The position numbers and the translations under genes were made by a program. The notes under the pieces were generated by a model. It was given only the letters and a program-made list of their open reading frames with translations, did not search any database and was not told the DNA's origin. This document shows positions 7,090 through 14,315 of a stretch of DNA of 14,794 nt, in pieces. The stretch spans positions 1-14,794 of the forward strand of contig DASWHX010000006.1 of NCBI GenBank assembly GCA_036397995.1. Direction: 5' to 3'. Each line of letters opens with the position of its first letter. Position 1 is the stretch's first letter. This DNA is from DASWHX01 sp036397995. Lineage in GTDB: Bacteria > Bacteroidota > Bacteroidia > Cytophagales > Cyclobacteriaceae.

Positions 7090-8460
7090 TTAGTAGGCCA
7101 TAGCCATTAGGAGATCATGTTGGGTAATTATGTGGACCTCATTATTTTCATCTCTAACAAGTAAAGCTTGCTGGCTATGATCTATTAATGATGACAGTAC
7201 ATCCACGGTGTTATCCATTCCAACAAAGATCAACGGTTCATCCATTATTTCTTTTACAGGTTCATTTCTGAGGTCAGGATTCTCAATAATCTTGTGCAGA
7301 ATCCGTGAATCGATGATGCTTCCTACAAAATTCCCGTTGTCTTCTACAGGAAGTTGAGAAATACCTTCCTTGTTCATTAGAAGGATTGCCTCTCCCGTTT
7401 TCATAGTTACAGGAATGGTTTTCAAAACCTGTTTTCCGTTTCTCCTGTTAATGATATCCTTCGCGGTGGCATAATCTCTGGCTTCCAGAAATCCATGGTC
7501 ACGCATCCAGTTGTCATTAAAAATTTTTGCAAGGTAGCGGGTACCATGGTCCGGCAGAATTATCACCATCATATCACTATCCTTCAAATTTTCTTTGGCA
7601 TATTCCAAAGCGCCATGCACAGCAGATCCGCAGGACCAGCCCACAAAAAGCCCTTCTTCACGAGCCAGTTTTCTGGTCATCACCGCGCCTTCTTTATCCG
7701 TTACCTTTACGAAATGGTCAATCAGGCTAAAATCAACGTTTTTGGGCAGAATATCCTCTCCAATTCCTTCAGTCAGATATGGATAAATCTCTTTTACATC
7801 AAAAACTCCGGTTTCCTTATATTTCTTAAAGACACTTCCGTAAGTATCAATCCCTATGGATATTATAGATGAATTTTGCTCCTTGAGATATTTTGCAGTT
7901 CCACAAATTGAACCTCCTGTTCCGACGCCAGCAGCCAAATGGGTAATTTTACCTTCTGTTTGTTCCCAAATTTCCGGACCTGTAGTTTCGTAATGTGCTT
8001 GCAGGTTAGACAAATTATCATACTGATTGGCATAAAAAGAATTCGGAATTTCCTTATTTAGTTTTCGTGCTACAGAATAGTAGGAGCGCGGATCATCAGG
8101 AGCAACATTGGTTGGGCATACAATTACTTCAGCTCCCATTGCTCGCAGGATATCGATTTTCTCCTGGGATTGTTTATCGCTCAGGGTGAAAATACATTTG
8201 TATCCCCTGGCAATGGCAATTAAGGCAAGTCCCATACCGGTATTACCGGAAGTTCCTTCTATTATAGTCCCCCCGGGTTTGAGCAAACCATTTTTCTCCG
8301 CATCATCAATCATTTTAAGAGCCATTCTGTCTTTCATGGAGTGGCCAGGATTAAAATATTCGACTTTAGCCAATAGTGTTCCTTTAATGCCCTTTGAAAG
8401 CTTATTCAGTTTGATTAAGGGAGTATTTCCTATTGCCTCAATTATTGAATTATAATACAT
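7090..8460 (-). CDS. Cystathionine beta-synthase-type PLP enzyme with two CBS domains
   Basis: A 456-residue cysteine synthase/cystathionine beta-synthase family protein. It should use pyridoxal phosphate to replace the beta substituent of serine (or O-acetylserine) with homocysteine or sulfide. The PLP domain covers about 1-330: IGNTPLIKL (10-18), NPGHSMKDR (37-45) with the Schiff-base Lys at 43, SGNTG (71-75), GTGGS (180-184) for the cofactor phosphate, and SCGSA (276-280). Two C-terminal CBS domains (about 340-400 and 402-456) form a likely regulatory adenosyl-ligand module. There is no N-terminal haem-binding extension. The ATG at 8458-8460 is chosen: an in-frame TTG at 8482-8484 lies inside the promoter -7 box and could not be in the transcript. 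The gene is monocistronic, divergent from the lipoprotein gene. Sequence alone does not separate cystathionine beta-synthase from a CBS-domain cysteine synthase. Confidence 0.9.
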   Translation of the reverse strand: MYYNSIIEAIGNTPLIKLNKLSKGIKGTLLAKVEYFNPGHSMKDRMALKMIDDAEKNGLLKPGGTIIEGTSGNTGMGLALIAIARGYKCIFTLSDKQSQEKIDILRAMGAEVIVCPTNVAPDDPRSYYSVARKLNKEIPNSFYANQYDNLSNLQAHYETTGPEIWEQTEGKITHLAAGVGTGGSICGTAKYLKEQNSSIISIGIDTYGSVFKKYKETGVFDVKEIYPYLTEGIGEDILPKNVDFSLIDHFVKVTDKEGAVMTRKLAREEGLFVGWSCGSAVHGALEYAKENLKDSDMMVIILPDHGTRYLAKIFNDNWMRDHGFLEARDYATAKDIINRRNGKQVLKTIPVTMKTGEAILLMNKEGISQLPVEDNGNFVGSIIDSRILHKIIENPDLRNEPVKEIMDEPLIFVGMDNTVDVLSSLIDHSQQALLVRDENNEVHIITQHDLLMAMAY

Positions 8461-8481
8461 AACAGAATTCGTTGTATGACG

Positions 8482-8489
8482 CAAAGTTA
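8482..8489 (-). promoter_or_regulatory. Bacteroidota -7 box for the cystathionine beta-synthase-type gene
   Basis: On the minus strand these bases read TAACTTTG, an exact match to TAnnTTTG, the -7 element of the Bacteroidota housekeeping sigma factor. A start about 5-7 bases further would leave a leader of roughly 15-20 bases before the ATG at 8460. The -33 region is weak, with no good TTG at 19-21 bases. Confidence 0.65.
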
Positions 8490-8519
8490 CAAATTTTACA
8501 CTGCTATTAAGGGAAGGGT

Positions 8520-8549
8520 TTTGTGGTAATATTTATTGAAGTATTTTTA
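8520..8549 (+). promoter_or_regulatory. Candidate promoter of the lipoprotein gene
   Basis: TTTG (8520-8523) and TATTTTTA (8542-8549) are 18 bases apart, close to the Bacteroidota -33/-7 arrangement; the last base of the -7 box differs from the consensus. Transcription would begin just ahead of the ATG at 8558, giving almost no leader. Confidence 0.45.
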
Positions 8550-8557
8550 TTGTCGAT

Positions 8558-8986
8558 ATGGATAAAACGATAGGCATAATTCTCATCATAGGTTTCATTG
8601 GTTTCCAGGCGTGCAAAAAAGATGACGAGGTACTTACCAACCATCAATTACTTGCAGGAACGACAGCGGATGGAAAATCATGGGTTATTGCCAGCCAAAG
8701 CTTAAATGGAGATCCTGTTACCATTGGCAGTTGCATAGCAGACGATGTCACCTCTTTTTATCTTTCGTTAATTTATATTTTTGATGAGGGTAGTCAGAAA
8801 TGCAGCGCAGACGACCCGCAAACAATTACCGGAGGGTGGGTTTTTGAAGAAAATGATACCCGCCTGCTCATTTCAAATGGTCCGGATATTACAGATTTTG
8901 AAATCGTTTCATTGACCGCGGATGAGTTAATATTAAAGGCTCAATTTCTTGATCTGGAAACTGTAATCACCTTCAATCCTTTGTAG
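8558..8986 (+). CDS. Lipocalin-like lipoprotein, probably surface exposed
   Basis: A 142-residue lipoprotein. A hydrophobic signal (5-16) ends in the lipobox GFQAC, with Cys19 as the lipid-modified residue. It is followed by KKDDE, which fits the X-K-(D/E)2 surface-export signal described for Bacteroidota lipoproteins, so it is predicted on the outer face of the outer membrane. The mature part resembles small lipocalin-like domains of this phylum: a W-containing first strand (KSWVIAS, 40-46), a cysteine followed by DD (C59, 62-63), a second cysteine (C82), GGWVFEEND (92-100), and a C-terminal repeat of beta strands. The two cysteines could form a disulfide. Its stop lies 2 bases from the stop of convergent pyrB. 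The ligand is unknown. Confidence 0.75.
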   Translation: MDKTIGIILIIGFIGFQACKKDDEVLTNHQLLAGTTADGKSWVIASQSLNGDPVTIGSCIADDVTSFYLSLIYIFDEGSQKCSADDPQTITGGWVFEENDTRLLISNGPDITDFEIVSLTADELILKAQFLDLETVITFNPL

Positions 8987-8988
8987 GA

Positions 8989-9915
8989 TTATTGCGGAGA
9001 ACCTGCAAGCAGATAGAGAACCGCCATTCGAATAGCAACACCATTTTCTACCTGGTTCAAAATTATGGAATGGTCTGAATCAGCGACATCACTTGATAGT
9101 TCAACTCCCCTATTGATGGGACCTGGATGCATGATGGTAATCTTTTTATTTAGCGAATCCAGCATTTTCTTATTGATTCCAAAGTACAAAGAATATTCTC
9201 TGAGGCTGGGGAAATATTTTATTTGCTGTCGCTCCAGTTGGATTCTAAGCACATTGGCCACATCGCACCATTCAAGAGCTTTTCTAACATCTAACTCCAC
9301 TTTCACGCCCAGGGATGCAATATGCTTGGGCAACAGAGTATTAGGCCCGCAAACCATTACCTCCGCTCCCAGTTTTTGCAATGCAAAAATGTTTGAGATT
9401 GCCACGCGTGAATGAAGTATATCTCCAATTATGGCAATCTTTTTCCCAGCCACAGTTTTGTGTTTTTCGCGTATAGAATAGGCATCAAGCAAGGCCTGTG
9501 TCGGATGTTCGTGAGTTCCATCACCGGCATTAATAATATTTGCTTTTATATGCCTGGCCAGGAAATGAGGAGCACCCGGGCTGTAGTGCCGCATAACTAC
9601 CATTTCAACTTTCATTGCCAGAATATTATTCACTGTATCCAGGAGAGTCTCCCCTTTTTTGACGGAGCTTGAAGATGACGAGAAATTTATGACATCTGCT
9701 GAAAGTCTTTTTTCAGCAAGCTCGAATGAAAGCCGGGTGCGGGTAGAGTTTTCGAAGAAGATATTGGCAATTGTTACATCCCTGAGGGATGGCACTTTCT
9801 TAATAGGCCGGTTAATAATTTCTTTGAAGTTGTCGGCGGTTTTGAAAATAAGTTCAATATCATTGGAGGTAAGGCTTTTTATTCCAAGCAAGTGCTTTAC
9901 GCTAAGCTTATCCAT
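8989..9915 (-). CDS. pyrB: Aspartate carbamoyltransferase, catalytic chain
   Basis: A 308-residue aspartate carbamoyltransferase that joins carbamoyl phosphate and aspartate to make N-carbamoyl-aspartate, the first committed step of pyrimidine synthesis in the cytoplasm. The carbamoyl-phosphate site STRTR (57-61), the 80s loop SSSSVKKGE (81-89), HPTQALLD (137-144), the aspartate-binding R-x-Q region (RIQLER, 224-229) and HPGPINRGVEL (263-273) are all intact, so it should be active. Length matches the short class of Bacillus-type trimers. It lacks the N-terminal extension seen in Pseudomonas-type chains that bind an inactive dihydroorotase, and no pyrI lies nearby. It is 6 bases downstream of pyrR and presumably on the same transcript. 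The gene ends against a convergent lipoprotein gene with no visible terminator. Confidence 0.96.
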   Translation of the reverse strand: MDKLSVKHLLGIKSLTSNDIELIFKTADNFKEIINRPIKKVPSLRDVTIANIFFENSTRTRLSFELAEKRLSADVINFSSSSSSVKKGETLLDTVNNILAMKVEMVVMRHYSPGAPHFLARHIKANIINAGDGTHEHPTQALLDAYSIREKHKTVAGKKIAIIGDILHSRVAISNIFALQKLGAEVMVCGPNTLLPKHIASLGVKVELDVRKALEWCDVANVLRIQLERQQIKYFPSLREYSLYFGINKKMLDSLNKKITIMHPGPINRGVELSSDVADSDHSIILNQVENGVAIRMAVLYLLAGSPQ

Positions 9916-9921
9916 AATGAT

Positions 9922-10467
9922 CTAATCTTCTTTTGTTATTAACCAAACGTTATCCGATTTGCTGCCAGACTTAACCCATTCAACCAGAACTTTTTGTGAT
10001 TCAATTGTATTAACATTTTTGCCAACATAATCTGGTTCTATGGGTAATTCCCTGGAGTATTTTCTATTTACGAGTACAAGTAATTCTACTTTACGCGGAC
10101 GTCCAAATGCCATCATGGCATCCATGGCAGCCCGGACTGAACGGCCGGTGAAAAGGACATCATCCACAATAATTACATTCTTGCGCTCAATGATAAAGTC
10201 AACCTGGGTTGATTTTGCTGTCACCGGGGTTTCCCTGCGTCTAAAATCGTCCCGGTAGAAAGTAGTGTCTAAATAACCAAGCAAAACAGATTTTTTCAGA
10301 GATTTTTCCAGGTTTTCCTTAATTTTCTCGGCCAGGTATATACCACGGGGCTGCAATCCCATAATAGCGGAGTCATCAAAATTATTATGGTTTTCGATTA
10401 ACTGCTGGCACAACCGGTGGATGGTTATTTGTAATTGGTTGGAATCCAGGATAAGCCTTTTATGCAT
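9922..10467 (-). CDS. pyrR: PyrR: pyrimidine regulator / uracil phosphoribosyltransferase
   Basis: A 181-residue PyrR-family protein of the usual length. The family binds UMP/UTP and PRPP and, in Bacillus, controls pyr mRNA by attenuation; many members also convert uracil and PRPP to UMP. The PRPP loop is VIIVDDVLFTGRSVRAA (98-114). The PyrR-specific segments GYLDTTFYRDDFRRR (64-78) and SRELPIEPDYVGKNVNT (138-154) are intact. The ATG fits the family N-terminus, which starts two or three residues before the RLILD strand. pyrB follows after 6 bases, so PyrR and its pathway target share a transcript. The promoter box sits only 5 bases from the ATG, suggesting a leaderless mRNA with no room for a classical attenuator here. 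Whether this PyrR binds RNA is not visible. Confidence 0.95.
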   Translation of the reverse strand: MHKRLILDSNQLQITIHRLCQQLIENHNNFDDSAIMGLQPRGIYLAEKIKENLEKSLKKSVLLGYLDTTFYRDDFRRRETPVTAKSTQVDFIIERKNVIIVDDVLFTGRSVRAAMDAMMAFGRPRKVELLVLVNRKYSRELPIEPDYVGKNVNTIESQKVLVEWVKSGSKSDNVWLITKED

Positions 10468-10472
10468 TGCTG

Positions 10473-10480
10473 CAAATATA
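10473..10480 (-). promoter_or_regulatory. Bacteroidota -7 box abutting the pyrR start
   Basis: On the minus strand these bases read TATATTTG, an exact TAnnTTTG match, followed by only five bases (CAGCA) before the pyrR ATG. Transcription should therefore start at or next to the A of the start codon. It lies in the 37-base gap after the upstream secreted-protein gene; the -33 region is poor. Confidence 0.6.
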
Positions 10481-10504
10481 GGAAAGAAGCTTAATTTTCA
10501 GAAG

Positions 10505-12028
10505 CTATTTATAGATGAGCTTATTTACAAAAAATACTCTTCGATTGAGGTCTACACCCGAATCCTTCATATTCCTGATTCTTTGAACGCCATAGGCAAC
10601 GAAAGTATCATCACTCCATTTTTCTATCCCTCCAAATTCCACGTCCGAATTCCGCACCTGGTCATTTTCATACTTTAATCTAAGATCTTCATATGATTTA
10701 CCTTCCAAAACCTGATCCCCCTGAATAATTTTTGACCTGATAATATTCTCAAAAAGGTATAGTAGAACAATATTGTCTCCTTCAACCGTTGCATTTACAA
10801 ACTGATTCAGGTTTGAAGTTAATACATCGGTTATCTCAAAACTGTTATCCCATTTTATTCTGCCTTTTTCATCAAATTCTATCACAACTGCGTGCGTGTA
10901 TTTATAACCTTCAAGGTACATTCCCAGATAATTACCGGTCATCGGATTGAGCACTGCTTCGTACCCCATAGATCCCCGGCTTGAGTATTTGGGATAAAAC
11001 GCTTCGCCAAGCATTATAAAACCATCTTCAGTATCAATTATTTCATGCACCAGAAGTCTGTAGTTGAAACGCAATTTTTTTCCTTTAATTTTTTTCCTGG
11101 CAATTCTTTCTCTGACTCGTTTCTCCCGGCTGGCCTTCATATAGTTGAAGAAATTTTTCAAATCAGCATAATTATAATAGTTCGAGTTTTCGCTCCCATC
11201 TTGCCCAAGCCTGCTAATAAAAATTCCCCGGCTATACGCTGATTTAGTAGTAGAATAAGTTCCTGCCACCAGTACTGCACCGGAGTCGTCTCCAGCTACT
11301 CTTCCAAAAATAAAATTGTTACCCGCACTTGGCTCCAATGCATTTGATAACAACAAGGCGCCATCCTTGTCGAAGTGTTTAATGGCAATTGTTATCCTGT
11401 TGTCCTGTGTTCTTTCACTGATTAACACTGTAATTGTATTATCATTATTAACCTTTACCTGGATTATCTCTGTATTCCTATTATATATTGTAGGTAAAAC
11501 GATAGGTCTTTGGTTTGAAAATCCAAAATGAATCACAACCGGCTTATAGTTCAGGTACCCTCCAAGAATAGCCGCATTGTCACTCACCTCAAAATGAGAC
11601 AAATACATTGGGAACAGGTTGGTTATCGTATAATTACTTGGTGAATTTCCTTCAAAATCAAATTCATACAATTCAAATTGCTTGTTGTTTGTTTTTTTAT
11701 TAGAGAATAATAAATAGAAATACCTGGAGTTGCCCGCATAACCCACTAATTCCAGTTCGAATGGCAACACATACTCTTTATCCCAGATCATTTCAAGATT
11801 ATTATCCAGATATATTACCTGCCACGTTCTACCATCTCCACTGCGATCGTTTGTTTGTCTGTAAAGAACTATTCCCCTGTCTTTTAATGCTATTATTTCA
11901 AAGCCCCTGTCAAAAGTTCCCATTCCAATCTCAAATCTTGTAGGCTGTTCTATTTGAGAAAAGCTTTTGAAAATAAATGAAATTGAAAATACAAAAAATA
12001 AAATTGCCCTGGCAACTCTAATATACAT
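10505..12028 (-). CDS. Secreted protein of unknown function (tandem paralogue B)
   Basis: A 507-residue protein with a Sec signal peptide (hydrophobic 9-20, likely cut after SFS at 24). It is not recognised as a named family. Much of the chain alternates short beta strands, as in propeller-like or repeat proteins, though no propeller motif is certain. It aligns along its length with the upstream gene: RFEI near the mature N-terminus (31-34), GGY (157-159), a basic helix REKRVRERIARKKIKGKK (301-318), IMLGE (338-342), GRIKWDNS (389-396) and YGVQRIRN (479-486). The start is an ATG placed immediately after the upstream stop with no gap. The gene ends 37 bases before pyrR, which has its own promoter, so any link with pyrimidine metabolism is only positional. 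Location: periplasm, or outer-membrane associated. Confidence 0.8.
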   Translation of the reverse strand: MYIRVARAILFFVFSISFIFKSFSQIEQPTRFEIGMGTFDRGFEIIALKDRGIVLYRQTNDRSGDGRTWQVIYLDNNLEMIWDKEYVLPFELELVGYAGNSRYFYLLFSNKKTNNKQFELYEFDFEGNSPSNYTITNLFPMYLSHFEVSDNAAILGGYLNYKPVVIHFGFSNQRPIVLPTIYNRNTEIIQVKVNNDNTITVLISERTQDNRITIAIKHFDKDGALLLSNALEPSAGNNFIFGRVAGDDSGAVLVAGTYSTTKSAYSRGIFISRLGQDGSENSNYYNYADLKNFFNYMKASREKRVRERIARKKIKGKKLRFNYRLLVHEIIDTEDGFIMLGEAFYPKYSSRGSMGYEAVLNPMTGNYLGMYLEGYKYTHAVVIEFDEKGRIKWDNSFEITDVLTSNLNQFVNATVEGDNIVLLYLFENIIRSKIIQGDQVLEGKSYEDLRLKYENDQVRNSDVEFGGIEKWSDDTFVAYGVQRIRNMKDSGVDLNRRVFFVNKLIYK

Positions 12029-13609
12029 CTACCTAATCTTTATTTTATTTATATAAAATACGTTCCTGCTCTTGGGAGCACGCTCATCCAATTTATTCCT
12101 GATTCTCTGATAACCCCATGTAAAAAAGTTGTCTTCATACCAATATGACAGACCGCTAAATTGTTTAGCTTCTGATCTTAATTCATCACCTTCAAATTTC
12201 AACTTTACGATTTCTTCAATTGTACCTGAACTTTCTCCACCCTTTTCAAAAATTATCGCAATTAATTCACTATTGTCCTTATAAATAAGCACAGACCGGT
12301 TATTGATGGTGTTTATATGTACCATTTGATTTAAATAAGCCACATACAATTCATTCAGAACAAGACTGTTGTCCCACTTAATTTCCCCGGTCTGACTGAA
12401 TCCGATGATTATGGCTTGTTTGTATTCAAAAGTTGCCGGACGGTCAATGGACTGTGCATTGGGTAATGCTACCCTATAGCCGCGATAACCACTGTTAAAA
12501 TTATTCATATAATAAGGTGTGCCATACGGAGAGTTGTTCATTGTTCCAAAATTCACATCATAAACCTCACCAAGCATTATGTATTCGCTTCCTTCAGGTA
12601 TTAACTCATGTAAAACAATTCGTGATTTCACATTCAATTCCTTCCCTTTAGCCTTTAATTGTTCGATTCGAGTATCCATTCTTTCCTTTTGTTTGCCCGA
12701 CAGGTAGTTAAAATAATTTTCTAACTCAGTAAAATTATATTGAAGGAGAGCGGATTCCTGCTGTTCCTGAATTCTTACAAAATATACGCCTTTCGCAAAA
12801 TCTGAATTTCGCTCACCAAAAGTTCCGGTAATAACCTGCTCGCCCCAATCAAAAGTGGTGGTCTTTGCTGACAAGATATTTGTATTTTCATCGAGGCTTA
12901 CCTGCTTGTCGGTAAGAATATCACCGCTACTATTAAAAGTCTTAATTGTAAGATTATTTTCTTGTTGTGAATACCTTTCATTTATAACTATGGAGAACGT
13001 ATTATTTACTTCATCCGCGCTTAAATCAAGGAGATATGCATTCTTCCTGTACAAACCGGGAATTACTTTGAATTTGTCTTCTGCAAAATTGAACATTAGA
13101 ACTGTTGGCAATCCATTTGCATAACCTCCGAAAACAGCACTTTCTCCTACCGTGATAAAATCTTCAAGCTCCAACGGTACCTGGTGCTCCACAGAAAAGT
13201 TTTTAATATTACCGTTTGCTAATTGAATACGCATGATTTCATATTTGCCTCTATCCTGGGAACCTTCCTGGAAGAGAAGGAATAATTGGTTGTTGCTGTA
13301 GTCAAATCCACGGAAAGTATTACGTCTGTCAGCGGGAAACTCTTTCTCCCATTTCAAATTCAGATCTGTATCCAGCATCAATACCTCCCAGTATTTATTA
13401 CCTAAATCACTTCTTCTATTTTCACGAAACATTGCTATGCCAAATTCATGGGCGGAAACTACATTCCAATAACTTTCATTGGCTTTCTTCTGTATTTCAA
13501 ACCTCATGGGTTGGCTAATCTGGGCTAAAAGTGAATCAGCAGGAACAGCCAGCAGGCTAAAAAAGAGGTAAGTAAAGATTTTCAATAAGCTTAAGGGTTT
13601 CGGTTTCAT
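12029..13609 (-). CDS. Secreted protein of unknown function (tandem paralogue A)
   Basis: A 526-residue exported protein with an N-terminal basic region (MKPKP) and a hydrophobic signal peptide probably cut after LLA (27-29). It shares its plan with the adjacent downstream gene: RFEI (36-39), GGY (161-163), a charged helix KQKERMDTRIEQLKAKGKE (306-324), IMLGE (344-348), GEIKWDNS (408-415) and WGYQRIRN (498-505). A Tyr/Asn/Gly-rich insert at about 354-380 is mostly missing from the paralogue. The identity looks modest by eye, pointing to an old tandem duplication. No enzymatic motif, lipobox or sorting domain is visible. Its stop (TAG) abuts the ATG of the second copy, so the two are almost certainly co-transcribed and may be partners in one complex (inference). 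I saw no convincing promoter in the 33 bases before it. Confidence 0.8.
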   Translation of the reverse strand: MKPKPLSLLKIFTYLFFSLLAVPADSLLAQISQPMRFEIQKKANESYWNVVSAHEFGIAMFRENRRSDLGNKYWEVLMLDTDLNLKWEKEFPADRRNTFRGFDYSNNQLFLLFQEGSQDRGKYEIMRIQLANGNIKNFSVEHQVPLELEDFITVGESAVFGGYANGLPTVLMFNFAEDKFKVIPGLYRKNAYLLDLSADEVNNTFSIVINERYSQQENNLTIKTFNSSGDILTDKQVSLDENTNILSAKTTTFDWGEQVITGTFGERNSDFAKGVYFVRIQEQQESALLQYNFTELENYFNYLSGKQKERMDTRIEQLKAKGKELNVKSRIVLHELIPEGSEYIMLGEVYDVNFGTMNNSPYGTPYYMNNFNSGYRGYRVALPNAQSIDRPATFEYKQAIIIGFSQTGEIKWDNSLVLNELYVAYLNQMVHINTINNRSVLIYKDNSELIAIIFEKGGESSGTIEEIVKLKFEGDELRSEAKQFSGLSYWYEDNFFTWGYQRIRNKLDERAPKSRNVFYINKIKIR

Positions 13610-13642
13610 TTAAAGGAAGCAATTATTATTCCCAATTTACTG

Positions 13643-14047
13643 TTACTTACTTTTGGTAACGATCAGGTTATACTCCTCTTTTGTAACCGGTTGGACTGAA
13701 AGCCTGGGCTGTCTTGCCAGTATCATGTTAGTCAACTGAGAATCTGCCTTAACCTCTGCCAGCGTAACCGGATTCTTTAATTTTTTTACCGGTGACAAAT
13801 CCACAGCAATCCATGGGCCTTCCTTTGCAGAAGGATCCGGATAACCCTCTTTAATGACTTTACACACACCCACAACTGCCTTTTGTTCACCACTGTGATA
13901 AAACAAAGCATGGTCACCTGATTTCATTGCTTTTAAATTATTTCTGGCTTTAAAATTTCTAACTCCGTCCCAGCAGGTTTTTCCATCTTTTTCAAGATTG
14001 TCCCAGGAATAAGTTCCCGGTTCCGATTTTACTAACCAATAGTTCAT
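13643..14047 (-). CDS. EVE-domain (THYN1-like) protein
   Basis: A 134-residue protein that is essentially one EVE domain, a PUA-related fold found in human THYN1 and in bacterial proteins thought to bind modified bases in DNA or RNA. Motifs seen: YWLVKSEP (3-10), WDGVRNFKARNNLKAM (26-41), FYHSG (49-53), the GYPDP loop (68-72), and RQPRLSVQPVT (112-122). The length is usual for a stand-alone EVE protein. It has no signal peptide and no fused nuclease or helicase as in defence-associated EVE proteins, so it is probably the ordinary housekeeping-type form. It sits 33 bases upstream of the secreted-protein pair and diverges from the GT9-type gene. Its biological role is poorly known. Confidence 0.93.
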   Translation of the reverse strand: MNYWLVKSEPGTYSWDNLEKDGKTCWDGVRNFKARNNLKAMKSGDHALFYHSGEQKAVVGVCKVIKEGYPDPSAKEGPWIAVDLSPVKKLKNPVTLAEVKADSQLTNMILARQPRLSVQPVTKEEYNLIVTKSK

Positions 14048-14315
14048 TTGTATGTGGGTTTATAAATTTAAATTTAATCAAAAGTCTAGTAATTTTAAGG
14101 CAATGGACAATTTAGGTAGAGTCTCAGGTGGAGTCTTTTAGGTGTGCCACACCTTTACCAACATTGAAAATCAATCCATTTTCACCTAAAATAAAAAGTG
14201 GAAGTTTGGCACAGTTGATGTTAATTTCATTTGGATTTAAACGGAGACACTACCACAATTTACTCGCTTACAACTTAGAAATGTCTTTGCATAATAATAA
14301 TCAGATAGCGACAAA
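14048..14315. other. Divergent intergenic region with repeats
   Basis: These 268 bases separate the EVE gene from the GT9-type gene. They hold the repeat and palindrome cluster at 14114-14191, an AT-rich stretch (14061-14079) with TAAATTTA 15 bases from the EVE start that could act as a -7 box, and TGTCTTTG (14282-14289), a near match to TAnnTTTG ahead of the GT9 gene. Any open frame here has poor protein-like content. Confidence 0.5.
14114..14191. repeat. Short direct repeats and palindromes upstream of the GT9 gene
   Basis: AGGTAGAGTCT (14114-14124) and AGGTGGAGTCT (14126-14136) form a 12-base-period direct repeat with one mismatch. AGGTGTG (14140-14146) faces CACACCT (14148-14154) around a single base. 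TTTTAGGTG (14136-14144) is also the exact reverse complement of CACCTAAAA (14183-14191), so two mutually exclusive hairpins are possible. It could be an operator or a small RNA structure, or chance in AT-rich DNA. Confidence 0.55.

Noticed and set aside
7495..8455. Several plus-strand frames of 60-125 codons opposite the cystathionine beta-synthase-type gene
   Set aside because: They are antisense to strongly conserved PLP-enzyme sequence and resemble nothing known.
8482..8484. In-frame TTG start for the cystathionine beta-synthase-type gene
   Set aside because: It is part of the TAACTTTG -7 promoter box and would not be transcribed; the ATG at 8460 matches the family N-terminus.
10468..10504. 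Search for a PyrR attenuator or a terminator between the secreted-protein gene and pyrR
   Set aside because: Only a 5-base AGCTT/AAGCT complement with no T tract is present; the space is filled by the promoter box.
13643..14047. EVE protein as part of a defence island with restriction or nuclease partners
   Set aside because: No nuclease, methylase or helicase lies nearby in the window and the protein is a single stand-alone EVE domain, so a defence role is not supported.
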